Program-made: the position numbers and the translations under genes
Assembly: GCA_964361795.1 (NCBI GenBank)
Contig: CAYIBZ010000018.1
Coordinates: 1-11,396 of the forward strand
From: CAYIBZ01 sp964361795
Lineage (GTDB): Bacteria > Patescibacteriota > Minisyncoccia > UBA6257 > WO2-44-18
Length of the DNA stretch: 11,396 nt
Reading direction: 5' to 3'
Notes under the pieces: model-generated
Database searches by the model: none
The model's input: the letters and a program-made list of their open reading frames with translations, nothing else
Told to the model about the DNA's origin: nothing
In this document: piece after piece, positions 5,299-11,396 of the stretch
Numbering within the stretch: position 1 is the stretch's first letter
Layout: each line of letters opens with the position of its first letter

Positions 5299-5904
5299 TC
5301 ATTGCAAATCCTGCTCTTCTTTNNNNNNNNNNNNNNNNNNNNNNNNNNNNNNNNNNNNNNNNNNNNNNNNNNNNNNNNNNNNNNNNNNNNNNNNNNNNNN
5401 NNNNNNNNNNNNNNNNNNNNNNTCCTCTTCCGGTTTATTTCTTTTTAAGCGCATTCCTTCATCTACAACGTATTCCCATTTGCCCAAAGAAAGCCCTTCA
5501 ACTGTCGCGCTGTCGGGTATGTTCTCGGCGGATATTAGAAGATTCTTCCCGCTTTTGGTCGTTTTGATCGCTTCGTTTAACAAGTGCGCCGCGAAACCAA
5601 GCACTCCGGCATGATCCTTAAATTCACAATCTTCCTGCATCTTAGTAAGCATCTCGTCAAAATCTTTTCCGTAAATAATTGTGAGTTTAATCTTGCCGCT
5701 TGTTTTGCCAGCCGCGGCGGCATCTTTGCTTTGTTCATCGGGGATGATATATTCGCATTTCCAGCAATATTTTACTGGCTGATTATCGGTATTAATGCCA
5801 ATCCTAAGTTTCATGCGGCAACGTTCGCAGAACAGTTCAATCTTGCCCCTATCTCTCAAGCTAAGCAGTTTGGCGGCTCGTTTCGCCAGAAACCATCTGA
5901 ACAT
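5299..5904 (-). CDS. Zinc-ribbon protein of unknown function, interrupted by scaffold gap
   Basis: Residues 1-160 are visible (5423-5904); then 100 N, and a frame-compatible end KEEQDLQ and TGA at 5299-5322. Whether the end belongs to the same gene depends on the true gap length. C26xxC29 and C47xxC50 form a probable zinc ribbon, followed by a soluble domain (residues 70-160, KIKLTIIYGKDFDEML... LSLGKWEYVVDEG). I do not recognise the family. The start has AAAGGA about 8 nt upstream. It begins 38 bases after the transglycosylase stop on the same strand, so it is probably the second gene of that operon. It converges on prfA. Confidence 0.65.
   Translation of the reverse strand: MFRWFLAKRAAKLLSLRDRGKIELFCERCRMKLRIGINTDNQPVKYCWKCEYIIPDEQSKDAAAAGKTSGKIKLTIIYGKDFDEMLTKMQEDCEFKDHAGVLGFAAHLLNEAIKTTKSGKNLLISAENIPDSATVEGLSLGKWEYVVDEGMRLKRNKPEEXXXXXXXXXXXXXXXXXXXXXXXXXXXXXXXXXXKEEQDLQ
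5323..5422. other. Scaffold gap (100 N)
   Basis: Exactly 100 undetermined bases, the conventional size for a join of unknown length. Genes on the two sides may not be as close as drawn. Confidence 0.98.
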
Positions 5905-5942
5905 CTTTATTTCCTTTTCAAAGTTCCGCTTCAGGGTACAAT

Positions 5943-7295
5943 TTAAGAATTGAGAGTGTCAATATCCGCTTGAATCCGCTCGGCTCTTTTAACTACGGGA
6001 TCGCCGTATAAAAAGCGATAGCGAAACCAGCGCCCGCCAGCGTAATACTTTGCCGCCGCGCAGCGTTCGCGCAAAAATTGATAAGGCAGAGTGCCTTTAT
6101 TTTCTTCCGCGTAGTTGAGACAAGAACTGGAATTATAAGCGTCGGCTAAATACAAACCGGAGGCGACAAAAGCGTCGCCGTGGCTCCAGGGATTTGTGGG
6201 ATTGCTTCCGGTAATTTCTGAAATTTTAGATTGGTACAATTTCCAGGTTGACGGAATAAATTGGGCCGGGCCCATAGCGCCTCCGTAAGCGCCATCCGCC
6301 ACAATCGGGCAAGAAACTTTAACCGGTTCCGGCGGCTGTTTGCCGACGGCTCTTAAATCGTTTAAAATCGCCAGAAAAATTGGCAAGTCGCGAGTCGGGT
6401 GCATCGCGGTCCGGTAGTCGCATTGGCCAACGTTTCTGCCAAGGGCCGATTCGCGATCAAGCACCGCCAGAATCAGCGCGGCTCTTATGCCAGTGGCCCG
6501 CTCGGCGACTTTCGCGAATTCGTAAGCTTGCTCAAAAGTTAAACTGCCGCCGCCAATAAATTCAAACAGCCGGTTGCGGATTTGCGCGGCGGTTTTTTTA
6601 GTTTCTTTCAATAACGATTGGAATCTGGATTCCTGCCCCTTAGTCTGCGTTAATAAATTGGCTTTCTCATTTTTGACGCCTTGAACGCTTTTTCGCTGAG
6701 AATCTTGATAAGCTTTCAGGGCCGCGGCTTCGCTTCGTTTTGCCGCCAAATTTTCTTTTTCATCAATCAGCTTGGTCCGCAATTGGGTAATTTGCGACAC
6801 TGTTACCGATAGACTGCCCTGCAGAGAAAGCAGATTATTGGCGTTGTTAAAAAAATCAGATAAACGAGGATTCTTCAAAAGAACTTCTATGAGTCCGGCC
6901 CGGTCGTTTTCATAGAGATTGCGGATTAAATTAGCCAAAGCGTCTTTATTTAGCGTAAGCTTGTTTTCGGTAACTTGAATCTCGTTTTTATTGTCCAGGA
7001 TTTCGTTGTCTAATTTGGCCAAAGAAAGATTGACGGCTTTTATTTGAAGATTAATCCGATTGATTTTGGTATTAAGGCCGCTGATTTCGTTTTGAAGAGT
7101 TTTGCCCTGCTTTTTGTAAATTTCAATAGCGGCCTCATGCTGGTCAATCTGTTTTTCTAACTCCATTAACTGATTTTCTAAAGACTGCCTTTCAGCGGAA
7201 TTTTGCTGGGCAAAAACCGAATTAACCGCTAGCGACTGGCCGCTAGCGGCTAGAAAAAAGAAAATTGCCGAAAAAACAATGCCTAAAAACCGCAT
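5943..7295 (-). CDS. Secreted coiled-coil lytic transglycosylase-like murein hydrolase
   Basis: 450 residues. A signal peptide (1-29, core FLGIVFSAIFFFLAASGQSL, ending near VFAQ) is followed by long heptad-rich coiled coils (about 33-125 and 160-240), as in PcsB/EnvC-type FtsEX-linked proteins. The C-terminal domain (about 250-450) resembles SLT/MltB-type lytic transglycosylases: ALILAVLDRESALGRN carries the likely catalytic Glu282, and GGAMGPAQFIPSTW (338-351) is the conserved substrate-cleft motif. It should cleave peptidoglycan glycan strands outside the membrane, probably during division or envelope remodelling; the coiled coil may regulate it. It lies 52 bases after L25 and before the zinc-ribbon gene. 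A TATAAT (7301-7306, minus strand) lies 5 bases before the ATG, and there is no Shine-Dalgarno. Confidence 0.85.
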   Translation of the reverse strand: MRFLGIVFSAIFFFLAASGQSLAVNSVFAQQNSAERQSLENQLMELEKQIDQHEAAIEIYKKQGKTLQNEISGLNTKINRINLQIKAVNLSLAKLDNEILDNKNEIQVTENKLTLNKDALANLIRNLYENDRAGLIEVLLKNPRLSDFFNNANNLLSLQGSLSVTVSQITQLRTKLIDEKENLAAKRSEAAALKAYQDSQRKSVQGVKNEKANLLTQTKGQESRFQSLLKETKKTAAQIRNRLFEFIGGGSLTFEQAYEFAKVAERATGIRAALILAVLDRESALGRNVGQCDYRTAMHPTRDLPIFLAILNDLRAVGKQPPEPVKVSCPIVADGAYGGAMGPAQFIPSTWKLYQSKISEITGSNPTNPWSHGDAFVASGLYLADAYNSSSCLNYAEENKGTLPYQFLRERCAAAKYYAGGRWFRYRFLYGDPVVKRAERIQADIDTLNS

Positions 7296-7307
7296 ACTCT
7301 CATTATA

Positions 7308-7348
7308 CTTACTACTTACTACTTACTACTAGCTACTTAGTAGTAAGT
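7308..7348. repeat. CTTACTA tandem repeat and 11-bp hairpin between L25 and the transglycosylase gene
   Basis: Three tandem CTTACTA units run from 7308 and degrade into CTAGCTA. The stretch 7321-7331 pairs perfectly with 7338-7348 (ACTTACTACTA with TAGTAGTAAGT, 6-nt loop), starting at the L25 stop codon. There is no U-run. It may be a processing or partial termination signal between two co-directional genes. Confidence 0.7.
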
Positions 7349-8040
7349 TATTTCTTTTCTGGTTTGCCCGCTGGAGCTTCAGCGGAAGGAGCGGCAGTTT
7401 CCGCTTCTTTGGCTCTTTCAGCTTTCTTTTCTTCTGTTTCAGCCTTGATGTCTTCAACTTTAACTTCGGCGGCGAGTTTCTGTTCCTGCTCTTCGGTCAT
7501 CGGAGCAATAATGGTAGCCACCACTGCTTCTGGTAAAGCCAGCAATTTCACATCAGCTGGAACGGCTAAATCTTTAACATAAACACTGTTGCCGATTTCA
7601 GCCAAATTGTCAGTGTTAATTTCCAGCGAATGAGGCAAGTTGCCCGGCAGGGCTTCAACCTCAATTTCCTGCATTGATTTAACTAAAATGCCAATTTTTA
7701 ATTTCACGGCCAAGGGTTCGCCAAGAAAAGAAATCGGGATTTTTATTTTAATTTTTTCATCAAGTCTAACCTGATAGAAATCCACTGACATGACTTCATC
7801 GTTAATCGGATCTCTGTGAACGTTGAAAATCATAGCTGGCCTTTTATCTTTTTCTACTAAAACATTAATCATGGCGCTTTCGCCTGCCTGTTTGAAAACT
7901 TTTCTAAAGTCTTTTGAGGGTACGGATAAATGCAAATTTTGAACGCCTTTGCCGTATAACTCGGCCGGAATTAGGCCCAGCGCTCGCAGAGATTTCACCG
8001 CTTTTCCGAATTTTTCTCTTTTTTGAACTTGTAATTCCAT
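7348..8040 (-). CDS. rplY: 50S ribosomal protein L25, long CTC/TL5 form
   Basis: 230 residues from the ATG at 8040. The start MELQVQKREKFGKAVKSLR, then IPAELYGKG (about 23-31) and the block FNVHRDPINDEVMSVDFYQV, identify the 5S-rRNA-binding L25 domain. Residues about 95-185 (KIKIKIPISFLGEPLAVK... LPEAVVATI) are the C-terminal TL5/CTC beta domain. The last 40 residues are a Glu/Lys/Ala-rich tail (AETEEKKAERAKEAETAAPSAEAPAGKPEKK), usual in long forms. A GTG at 8058 would add six residues (PLLNG), but those codons lie in an inverted-repeat arm shared with the DGR remnant, so I prefer the ATG. No clear Shine-Dalgarno precedes it. Confidence 0.93.
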   Translation of the reverse strand: MELQVQKREKFGKAVKSLRALGLIPAELYGKGVQNLHLSVPSKDFRKVFKQAGESAMINVLVEKDKRPAMIFNVHRDPINDEVMSVDFYQVRLDEKIKIKIPISFLGEPLAVKLKIGILVKSMQEIEVEALPGNLPHSLEINTDNLAEIGNSVYVKDLAVPADVKLLALPEAVVATIIAPMTEEQEQKLAAEVKVEDIKAETEEKKAERAKEAETAAPSAEAPAGKPEKK

Positions 8041-8148
8041 CCCGTTTAGAAGTGGCACAAAATTTGTAATTTAACCTTTAACATAGTTTTTCTTAATATC
8101 TTCCCGGTTAGATAAACGGCCGATCGCTGGGGCCACTTCTAACGGGAT
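8039..8148. repeat. 17-bp inverted repeat enclosing the L25 leader
   Basis: Arms 8039-8056 and 8132-8148 are reverse complements over 17 positions with one extra base, separated by 75 nt. In the L25-sense RNA the 3' arm contains the GTG at 8058 and the first two bases of the ATG at 8040, so pairing would hide the start region. The other arm directly adjoins the end of the RT fragment. It may be a regulatory leader hairpin or the ends of a small inserted element. Confidence 0.7.
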
Positions 8149-8157
8149 CCATTGGGT

Positions 8158-8340
8158 TCAATAGTAGCCGATTTCGCCTTTTTTGACAATGGCCCGCAAA
8201 CGCCTTGCGTTGCCATGCTTCAAAATTCCTACGTTTTTGGTATTAGCTTCTCAAGTTGTGCTTTCACATGTGAAAGCACAACAAAGTCGTCGGCATAGCA
8301 GAGATGGTGCTTGATCTTTAATTTATGCTTCATAAACTTT
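8158..8340 (-). pseudogene. Fragment of a second DGR reverse transcriptase
   Basis: From 8333 the minus strand reads MKHKLKIKHHLCYADDFVVL then SHVKAQLEKLIPKT and a stop (8229-8231). This matches residues 211-242 of the intact RT at 2428-3423 (KHKLKIQHYIRYADDFVILS...LEDLIPK). Directly afterwards, in another frame, it reads VGILKHGNARRLRAIVKKGE IGYY and a stop at 8158, matching the RT's C-terminal YLGLLKHGN. Roughly 65 residues between these blocks are deleted, and all RT sequence before the KHKLK block (about residue 210) is gone. The ATG overlaps the stop of the upstream target gene as ATGA. This is a clear relic of a second DGR. Confidence 0.88.
8255..8282. repeat. 28-bp perfect palindrome inside the RT fragment
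   Basis: A perfect 28-bp inverted repeat centred on CACATGTG between 8268 and 8269, just after the YADD codons. The intact RT has a weaker version at the same codons (GATTCTTT paired with AAAGAATC around 2725-2748). Confidence 0.85.
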
Positions 8341-10249
8341 GAGTTTTAGACTTGCGAAGAGAGAAGACAAGGGCGTACTCTGGAAACCAGTCGTTCGTAG
8401 GCCTAGCCCATCTGAAGTCGAGCCACAGACCGTCTCCACGGCGACTCAGCTCGAAGACGTTCGGAAGGCCACCGCGGTCGGTAATCTGTTTCATGGCGAT
8501 ATAAATCCATTCATTTAGGGGTTGGTTTTGATGTTGTAAGCGGTAATTCGGTCCGACTTCGGCAGGGCAAAGTTCTAGTCCAAGTTCTTGGGCTTTTTTG
8601 TAGATTTCATCGGTTGTGTGATATTTATTGTCCGGAAATAAATCTTTGACTTTGAGGCGGACGGTGGAGATTTGTTCTTTGGTTTTGAGGATAGTGAAGT
8701 CTTTGCTCCTCATCATATCTTTGGCGTAATTGCTGGTGTTGATTCCCCTATCTTTCATTTCCTTTTCCAATTCTTTTTCGGTTTTTCCTCCGATTTCAAT
8801 CTCTTTTTTCTCAATTCTGCCTTCGGGGAAGGAGGTGTAGATGTGCTCAATGTTGAACTCTTGGATTTTGTCAAAGATACCGGGAACGAGCGGGCCGACA
8901 TAGGCCTTGATCGTCTTGCCCTGAGCTTGTCGAAGGGTGATTTCTTTTGGGTTACGGGCGATTTGGTCTTTGGTGGCTTCAAAGATAATCAGCATGTCTT
9001 CTTCGGGGTTTCTTTGGGAGCGGAGTTCTTGGATGCGGGGGTCTTTTTGATAGCCGAAGCCTTCTATTGGAGATTTGAGTTCGTAGAGGAAGATAAGGTC
9101 GTCTTTTGCAAGAGATTCGTTGCGCTTGGCTTTGTTTTCAATGTCGGTTAAATGCTTCATGTCGGCTGTTTTTTTCTTGTAGGCGTCGCCTATTACGCCG
9201 AACTCTTTGAGCTTTTTCTCAAGGATCGGACCCATATAGGGATCAAGGTTTTGTTTGTAGGCAATGCCTCTTGGGTCCTCGGCTATTTTGTCATGACCAG
9301 ACATCCGAATAGCGACGCGGGGAAGGGTTGGTTCGCCTTTGTCGTCTAGGGAGTAATAAACGTAAAAATCGCCGCCTTGAAGATGAGTTTTGGCGGTATT
9401 GAGTCCGGCAGTGCACCAGCCGGTGCCTTTGCCTCGAATAGTTTTGACGAGTTCTTTGGGGTTGGATCCTTGAGCATATTTCACCCACTTTCCTTCTGTC
9501 ACCGGCAACAGATGCTTTGGGATAGGAGTCATCAGTTCATTGGCCCAGCCATAGAGCTTGGCAAAGTCTTGTTTTTGGAGGAATGTTAGAAACGCTTTCC
9601 GTTCCTCCGGCTGGATGTCGTGCTCAAACTCAATTCCCTTGCCTTCCGAGTTTTTGATTGTCGCGTCAACGACATAGCCCAACGCTTCGTAATTGATGTC
9701 CGGGAACGGCTTGACCGTGCCTTTGGAACGTTTGGGAAATTCTATGTATTCCTTGCCGTCTTCTTTTTTCTTGACTAACTCTTGAAGACCGAGAACGCTG
9801 CGAAAAACCCAGTATTTGAGGTTTCTGGGGATATGGTCGGAATCGGAGGAAGCAAAATAGTCCACCCATTGTTCCAGTGAGGCGCGCTGGTCGGTTAAGA
9901 CGGATTCGGCGGTTTTTCGTTTTATTTCTTCTTTTTGTTTTTCGGTGGCTTGAGACCAATCGGCGGCTTCTCCCCGGCGGCGCATTTCTTCTTCCTGCGC
10001 TTTCCAATAACTTTCGGGGATTTCTTCGTACTTGGTGGTGTACTTTTCCAAAATCTGGTGTTTGATCAGTTCAAATCCTCTTTTGTCTTTGATGATATCT
10101 TCCAGCCGCTCCAGATACGCTTCAACTCGCTCTTCCTTGGTCTGGGGGCCTTTTTTGCCTTTTTGGAGCTTTTTTTGAACGGCCCGTTCAACCGGTTTGG
10201 AACCGGGGAGTTCGGGATATCTTTCGGGAAGGAATTCGGGGGTTTCCAT
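8330..10249 (-). CDS. Large DGR target protein with diversified variable end
   Basis: 639 residues, no signal peptide. Residues 1-120 are charged and helical (KPVERAVQKKLQKGKKGPQT...). A central domain about 235-350 (WANELMTPIPKHLLPVTEGKW, GTGWCTAGLNTAKTHLQGGD, FYVYYSLDD, PRVAIRM, EDPRGIAYKQNLDPYM) recurs, as far as I recall, in uncharacterised CPR proteins; I know no activity for it. Residues 580-633 (EWIYIAMKQITDRGGLPNVF ... LVFSLRK) are a typical C-type-lectin-like DGR variable end. LRQAQGK (439-445) is the translation of an inserted REP-like repeat. The ATG has no Shine-Dalgarno but a TACAAT 8 bases upstream. The gene is followed at once by the RT fragment, so it is an orphaned but intact target. 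The role is perhaps ligand binding inside or on the cell; this is inference. Confidence 0.82.
   Translation of the reverse strand: METPEFLPERYPELPGSKPVERAVQKKLQKGKKGPQTKEERVEAYLERLEDIIKDKRGFELIKHQILEKYTTKYEEIPESYWKAQEEEMRRRGEAADWSQATEKQKEEIKRKTAESVLTDQRASLEQWVDYFASSDSDHIPRNLKYWVFRSVLGLQELVKKKEDGKEYIEFPKRSKGTVKPFPDINYEALGYVVDATIKNSEGKGIEFEHDIQPEERKAFLTFLQKQDFAKLYGWANELMTPIPKHLLPVTEGKWVKYAQGSNPKELVKTIRGKGTGWCTAGLNTAKTHLQGGDFYVYYSLDDKGEPTLPRVAIRMSGHDKIAEDPRGIAYKQNLDPYMGPILEKKLKEFGVIGDAYKKKTADMKHLTDIENKAKRNESLAKDDLIFLYELKSPIEGFGYQKDPRIQELRSQRNPEEDMLIIFEATKDQIARNPKEITLRQAQGKTIKAYVGPLVPGIFDKIQEFNIEHIYTSFPEGRIEKKEIEIGGKTEKELEKEMKDRGINTSNYAKDMMRSKDFTILKTKEQISTVRLKVKDLFPDNKYHTTDEIYKKAQELGLELCPAEVGPNYRLQHQNQPLNEWIYIAMKQITDRGGLPNVFELSRRGDGLWLDFRWARPTNDWFPEYALVFSLRKSKTQSL
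8351..8482 (-). repeat. Variable repeat (VR) of the large DGR target
   Basis: Codons 590-633. The frame keeps the fixed skeleton (LPNVFEL, DGLWL, WA.P, W.P, VFSLRK) while positions that are Asn in template repeats hold mixed residues (R592, S602, R603, R604, D611, F612, R613, R616, N619, F622, E624, Y625). This is the expected outcome of adenine mutagenesis. No matching TR is present in the window. Confidence 0.65.
8919..8937. repeat. REP-like short palindromic repeat inserted in frame
   Basis: CCCTGAGCTTGTCGAAGGG, a widely scattered intragenic and intergenic repeat of environmental bacteria, familiar in translation as LRQAQG, FDKLRA or SLSKG. Here it is read as LRQAQGK inside the large target protein. 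Only one copy was seen in the window. Confidence 0.75.
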
Positions 10250-10293
10250 ATGAATAGATTGTATCGTAAAAACACAAAAAGAAAATGCCCTAT

Positions 10294-10311
10294 ACTACCC
10301 TTAAGGGTAGT
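10294..10311. promoter_or_regulatory. 18-bp perfect palindrome upstream of the large target gene
   Basis: ACTACCCTTAAGGGTAGT lies 45 bp before the ATG at 10249 and about 25 bp upstream of a possible -10 box (TACAAT, 10258-10263, minus strand). Position and symmetry fit an operator for a dimeric regulator, or a small hairpin in the leader; no regulator gene is nearby. Confidence 0.55.
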
Positions 10312-10390
10312 GCCTACTAACATCCCATACATAACAAAGACATAATAAAGAGTTTACGCGTCCCTTACATAACTTGATTATGCGAGGGAT

Positions 10391-10436
10391 TTATTGGGTT
10401 CGCTGGTAGCCGATTTTGAGTTCTTTGGCAACAAGT
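10391..10436 (-). pseudogene. Short remnant related to the tail of the RT fragment
   Basis: The minus strand reads VAKELKIGYQRTQ and a stop at 10391-10393. Over 32 bases from here, 26 match the end of the RT fragment (its EIGYY-stop-TQ region, 8144-8175 or so), in the same orientation. The two copies flank the large target gene. It is too short to assign firmly. Confidence 0.45.
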
Positions 10437-10451
10437 ACTCCCATAGTAGCT

Positions 10452-10483
10452 GAAAAAGAAAAAAGCGACTGTTAGGTCGCTTT
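10452..10483 (-). terminator. Terminator overlapping the end of the small zinc-ribbon gene
   Basis: AAAGCGAC, a 6-nt loop and GTCGCTTT (10462-10483) are followed by a U-rich run in minus-strand RNA. The 5' arm encodes the last codons (Lys-Ala-Thr), and the stop codon lies in the loop. Confidence 0.85.
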
Positions 10484-10723
10484 ATGTTCGGCAAGATAAT
10501 TAAGAACATCGTTTGGTACGCACAAAGTTCTGGCTTTGATTAGAAGATTGATAAGACAGACTGGACAATGAACACACCAATCATACTTCTTGTCAATCAA
10601 TTCTCGGCCGCCATCTTTTAAGTCTTTTGCTTGAACTTGCAATATACTTTTACAATCACGGCAGAGAATTACTCTACCCACATACTGATTTCTATAATGC
10701 CTTCCCTTACGCAAAATCTTCAT
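10472..10723 (-). CDS. Small zinc-ribbon protein of unknown function
   Basis: 83 residues from the ATG at 10723, chosen because AAGAGG lies about 7 nt upstream; an earlier ATG at 10762 would add 13 residues without a ribosome-binding site. Two cysteine pairs, C20xxC23 in VILCRDCKS and C50xxC53 in DWCVHCPVC (plus C56), suggest one zinc site. The N-terminus is basic (MKILRKGRHYRNQYVGR), and the end VPNDVLNYLAEHKAT is helical. I do not recognise the family. It follows the aldolase gene by 56 bases on the same strand and ends in a strong terminator, so it is probably the last gene of that operon. Confidence 0.7.
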   Translation of the reverse strand: MKILRKGRHYRNQYVGRVILCRDCKSILQVQAKDLKDGGRELIDKKYDWCVHCPVCLINLLIKARTLCVPNDVLNYLAEHKAT

Positions 10724-10779
10724 CGCGCACCTCTTGAATGAACCTTCATTGCTGTATAACATCCACCCAAAATTACAAG

Positions 10780-11396
10780 TTACAAAATTTTATTGAATAA
10801 CTTTAGTTTATGCTCCAGCACTTTTTTCATTTCTTCAAGCGCCGACTCGGATATTTTATAAGGCGCGATTTCATCGGGTTTTTGCTTTAATCCCGCCTCC
10901 ATCCCCTTTCGCCAAGCGACCCGAAGTTCGGTGCTGATGTGGATGATGGTTACGCCGGCGTCAATGGACGCCCGCAAATCTTCATCGGTATTGCCGGAGG
11001 CGCCGTGAAGGACGAGCGGCACGCCCGCTGCTTCGCGAATAGCTTTTATTCTTTTAATATCCAAGGCCGGCTCCGGGGCGCTGGCAAGCATGCCGTGTAC
11101 ATTTCCCACTGCCGGCGCCAGTAAATCAATTCCGGTTTCTTTCACGAACCGCGCCGCTTCTTCCGGCTTTGTTAAGTCTTCAGGTTTTATGGAAACGCCC
11201 TCGGGCAACTCTTCGCGAACCACCGAACCGCTACCGATATATCCCAGCTCACCCTCCACCAAAATTTCCGGATTCACCGACTTTACATAATCCGCCACTT
11301 CTTTGGTTTTTTTGACATTTTCTTCAAATGGCAATTTTGCCCCATCAAAAAGAATGGCGTCATATCCCGCCTCCACCGCCTCTTTCACTTTTTCCA
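10780..11396 (-). CDS. fba: Class II fructose-bisphosphate aldolase, C-terminal part
   Basis: The frame is open to the window edge, so the N-terminus is missing; about 205 residues are visible. Family blocks are YDAILFDGAKLPFEENVKKTKE, the metal-site region ILVEGELGYIG, IDLLAPAVGNVHGM with a zinc-ligand His, PLVLHGASG with a second His in the phosphate-binding loop, and GVTIIHISTELRVAWRKG. The enzyme cleaves fructose 1,6-bisphosphate to dihydroxyacetone phosphate and glyceraldehyde 3-phosphate in glycolysis or the reverse. Replacements such as NVHG for the commoner TSHG suggest a divergent member, and a related class II aldolase with another sugar phosphate (tagatose type) cannot be excluded. 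Confidence 0.88.
   Translation of the reverse strand, partial: EKVKEAVEAGYDAILFDGAKLPFEENVKKTKEVADYVKSVNPEILVEGELGYIGSGSVVREELPEGVSIKPEDLTKPEEAARFVKETGIDLLAPAVGNVHGMLASAPEPALDIKRIKAIREAAGVPLVLHGASGNTDEDLRASIDAGVTIIHISTELRVAWRKGMEAGLKQKPDEIAPYKISESALEEMKKVLEHKLKLFNKIL

Noticed and set aside
8041..8058. GTG start at 8058 for L25
   Set aside because: L25 proteins begin with the MELQ-like residues at 8040; the extra codons lie in an inverted-repeat arm.
8672..9151. Plus-strand 159-codon open frame opposite the large target
   Set aside because: It is an antisense shadow; its Phe/Gly/Val-rich sequence reflects reversed Glu/Lys-rich codons.
10250..10470. A tRNA or small RNA gene in the gap between the large target and the zinc-ribbon gene
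   Set aside because: No cloverleaf or TTC-loop pattern was seen; the stretch holds a palindrome, a possible -10 box, a short RT-tail remnant and a terminator.
10724..10762. ATG at 10762 as the start of the small zinc-ribbon gene
   Set aside because: There is no ribosome-binding site there, whereas AAGAGG precedes the ATG at 10723.

Overview
This looks like a scaffold piece from a Candidate Phyla Radiation (Patescibacteria, probably Parcubacteria-like) genome assembled from metagenomic reads. The grounds are a 16S rRNA gene interrupted by a group I intron and three helix-tip insertions, compact AT-rich core genes, a class II aldolase, and two diversity-generating retroelement (DGR) loci, which are known to be common in CPR genomes. 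A 100-base run of N (5323-5422) marks a scaffold join. The organism assignment is inference from these features, not from a database search.

Left part (1-1516): the 5' part of a 16S rRNA gene on the minus strand, cut by the window edge near E. coli position 571. It carries an ORF-less group I intron at the S516 site and AT-rich insertions extending helices h17, h9 and h6. A good sigma70-type promoter (1418-1446) and a palindrome-rich leader precede it.

Middle left (1517-4560): a small putative lipoprotein gene and ribosomal protein L31 (rpmE) diverge from interlocked promoters. Next is a DGR: a DGR-type reverse transcriptase (minus), an Avd-like four-helix protein (plus, inverted relative to the RT) and a target-protein gene (minus). 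The target's 3' end is an Asn-rich, template-like repeat that runs without a stop into antisense avd. This may be a TR/VR recombinant, an assembly collapse, or a captured template. The RT has Glu for the first catalytic Asp, and avd lacks a normal start unless a 9-C run is one base shorter.

Middle right (4566-8058): a release factor RF1 lacking domain 1 (plus), the scaffold gap, and a minus-strand run of L25/CTC, a secreted coiled-coil lytic transglycosylase and a zinc-ribbon protein interrupted by the gap.

Right part (8040-11396): a decayed second DGR. A 639-residue target protein has a diversified C-type-lectin-like variable end. It is followed directly by a fragment of a second RT that retains YADD but has an internal deletion and no TR or avd. 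A short repeat related to the end of that fragment lies on the other side of the target gene. The window closes with an 83-residue zinc-ribbon protein and the 3' part of a class II fructose-bisphosphate aldolase gene.

Several genes have a promoter -10 box almost touching the ATG (rpmE, prfA, perhaps the transglycosylase and the second target), so leaderless transcripts may be common here.
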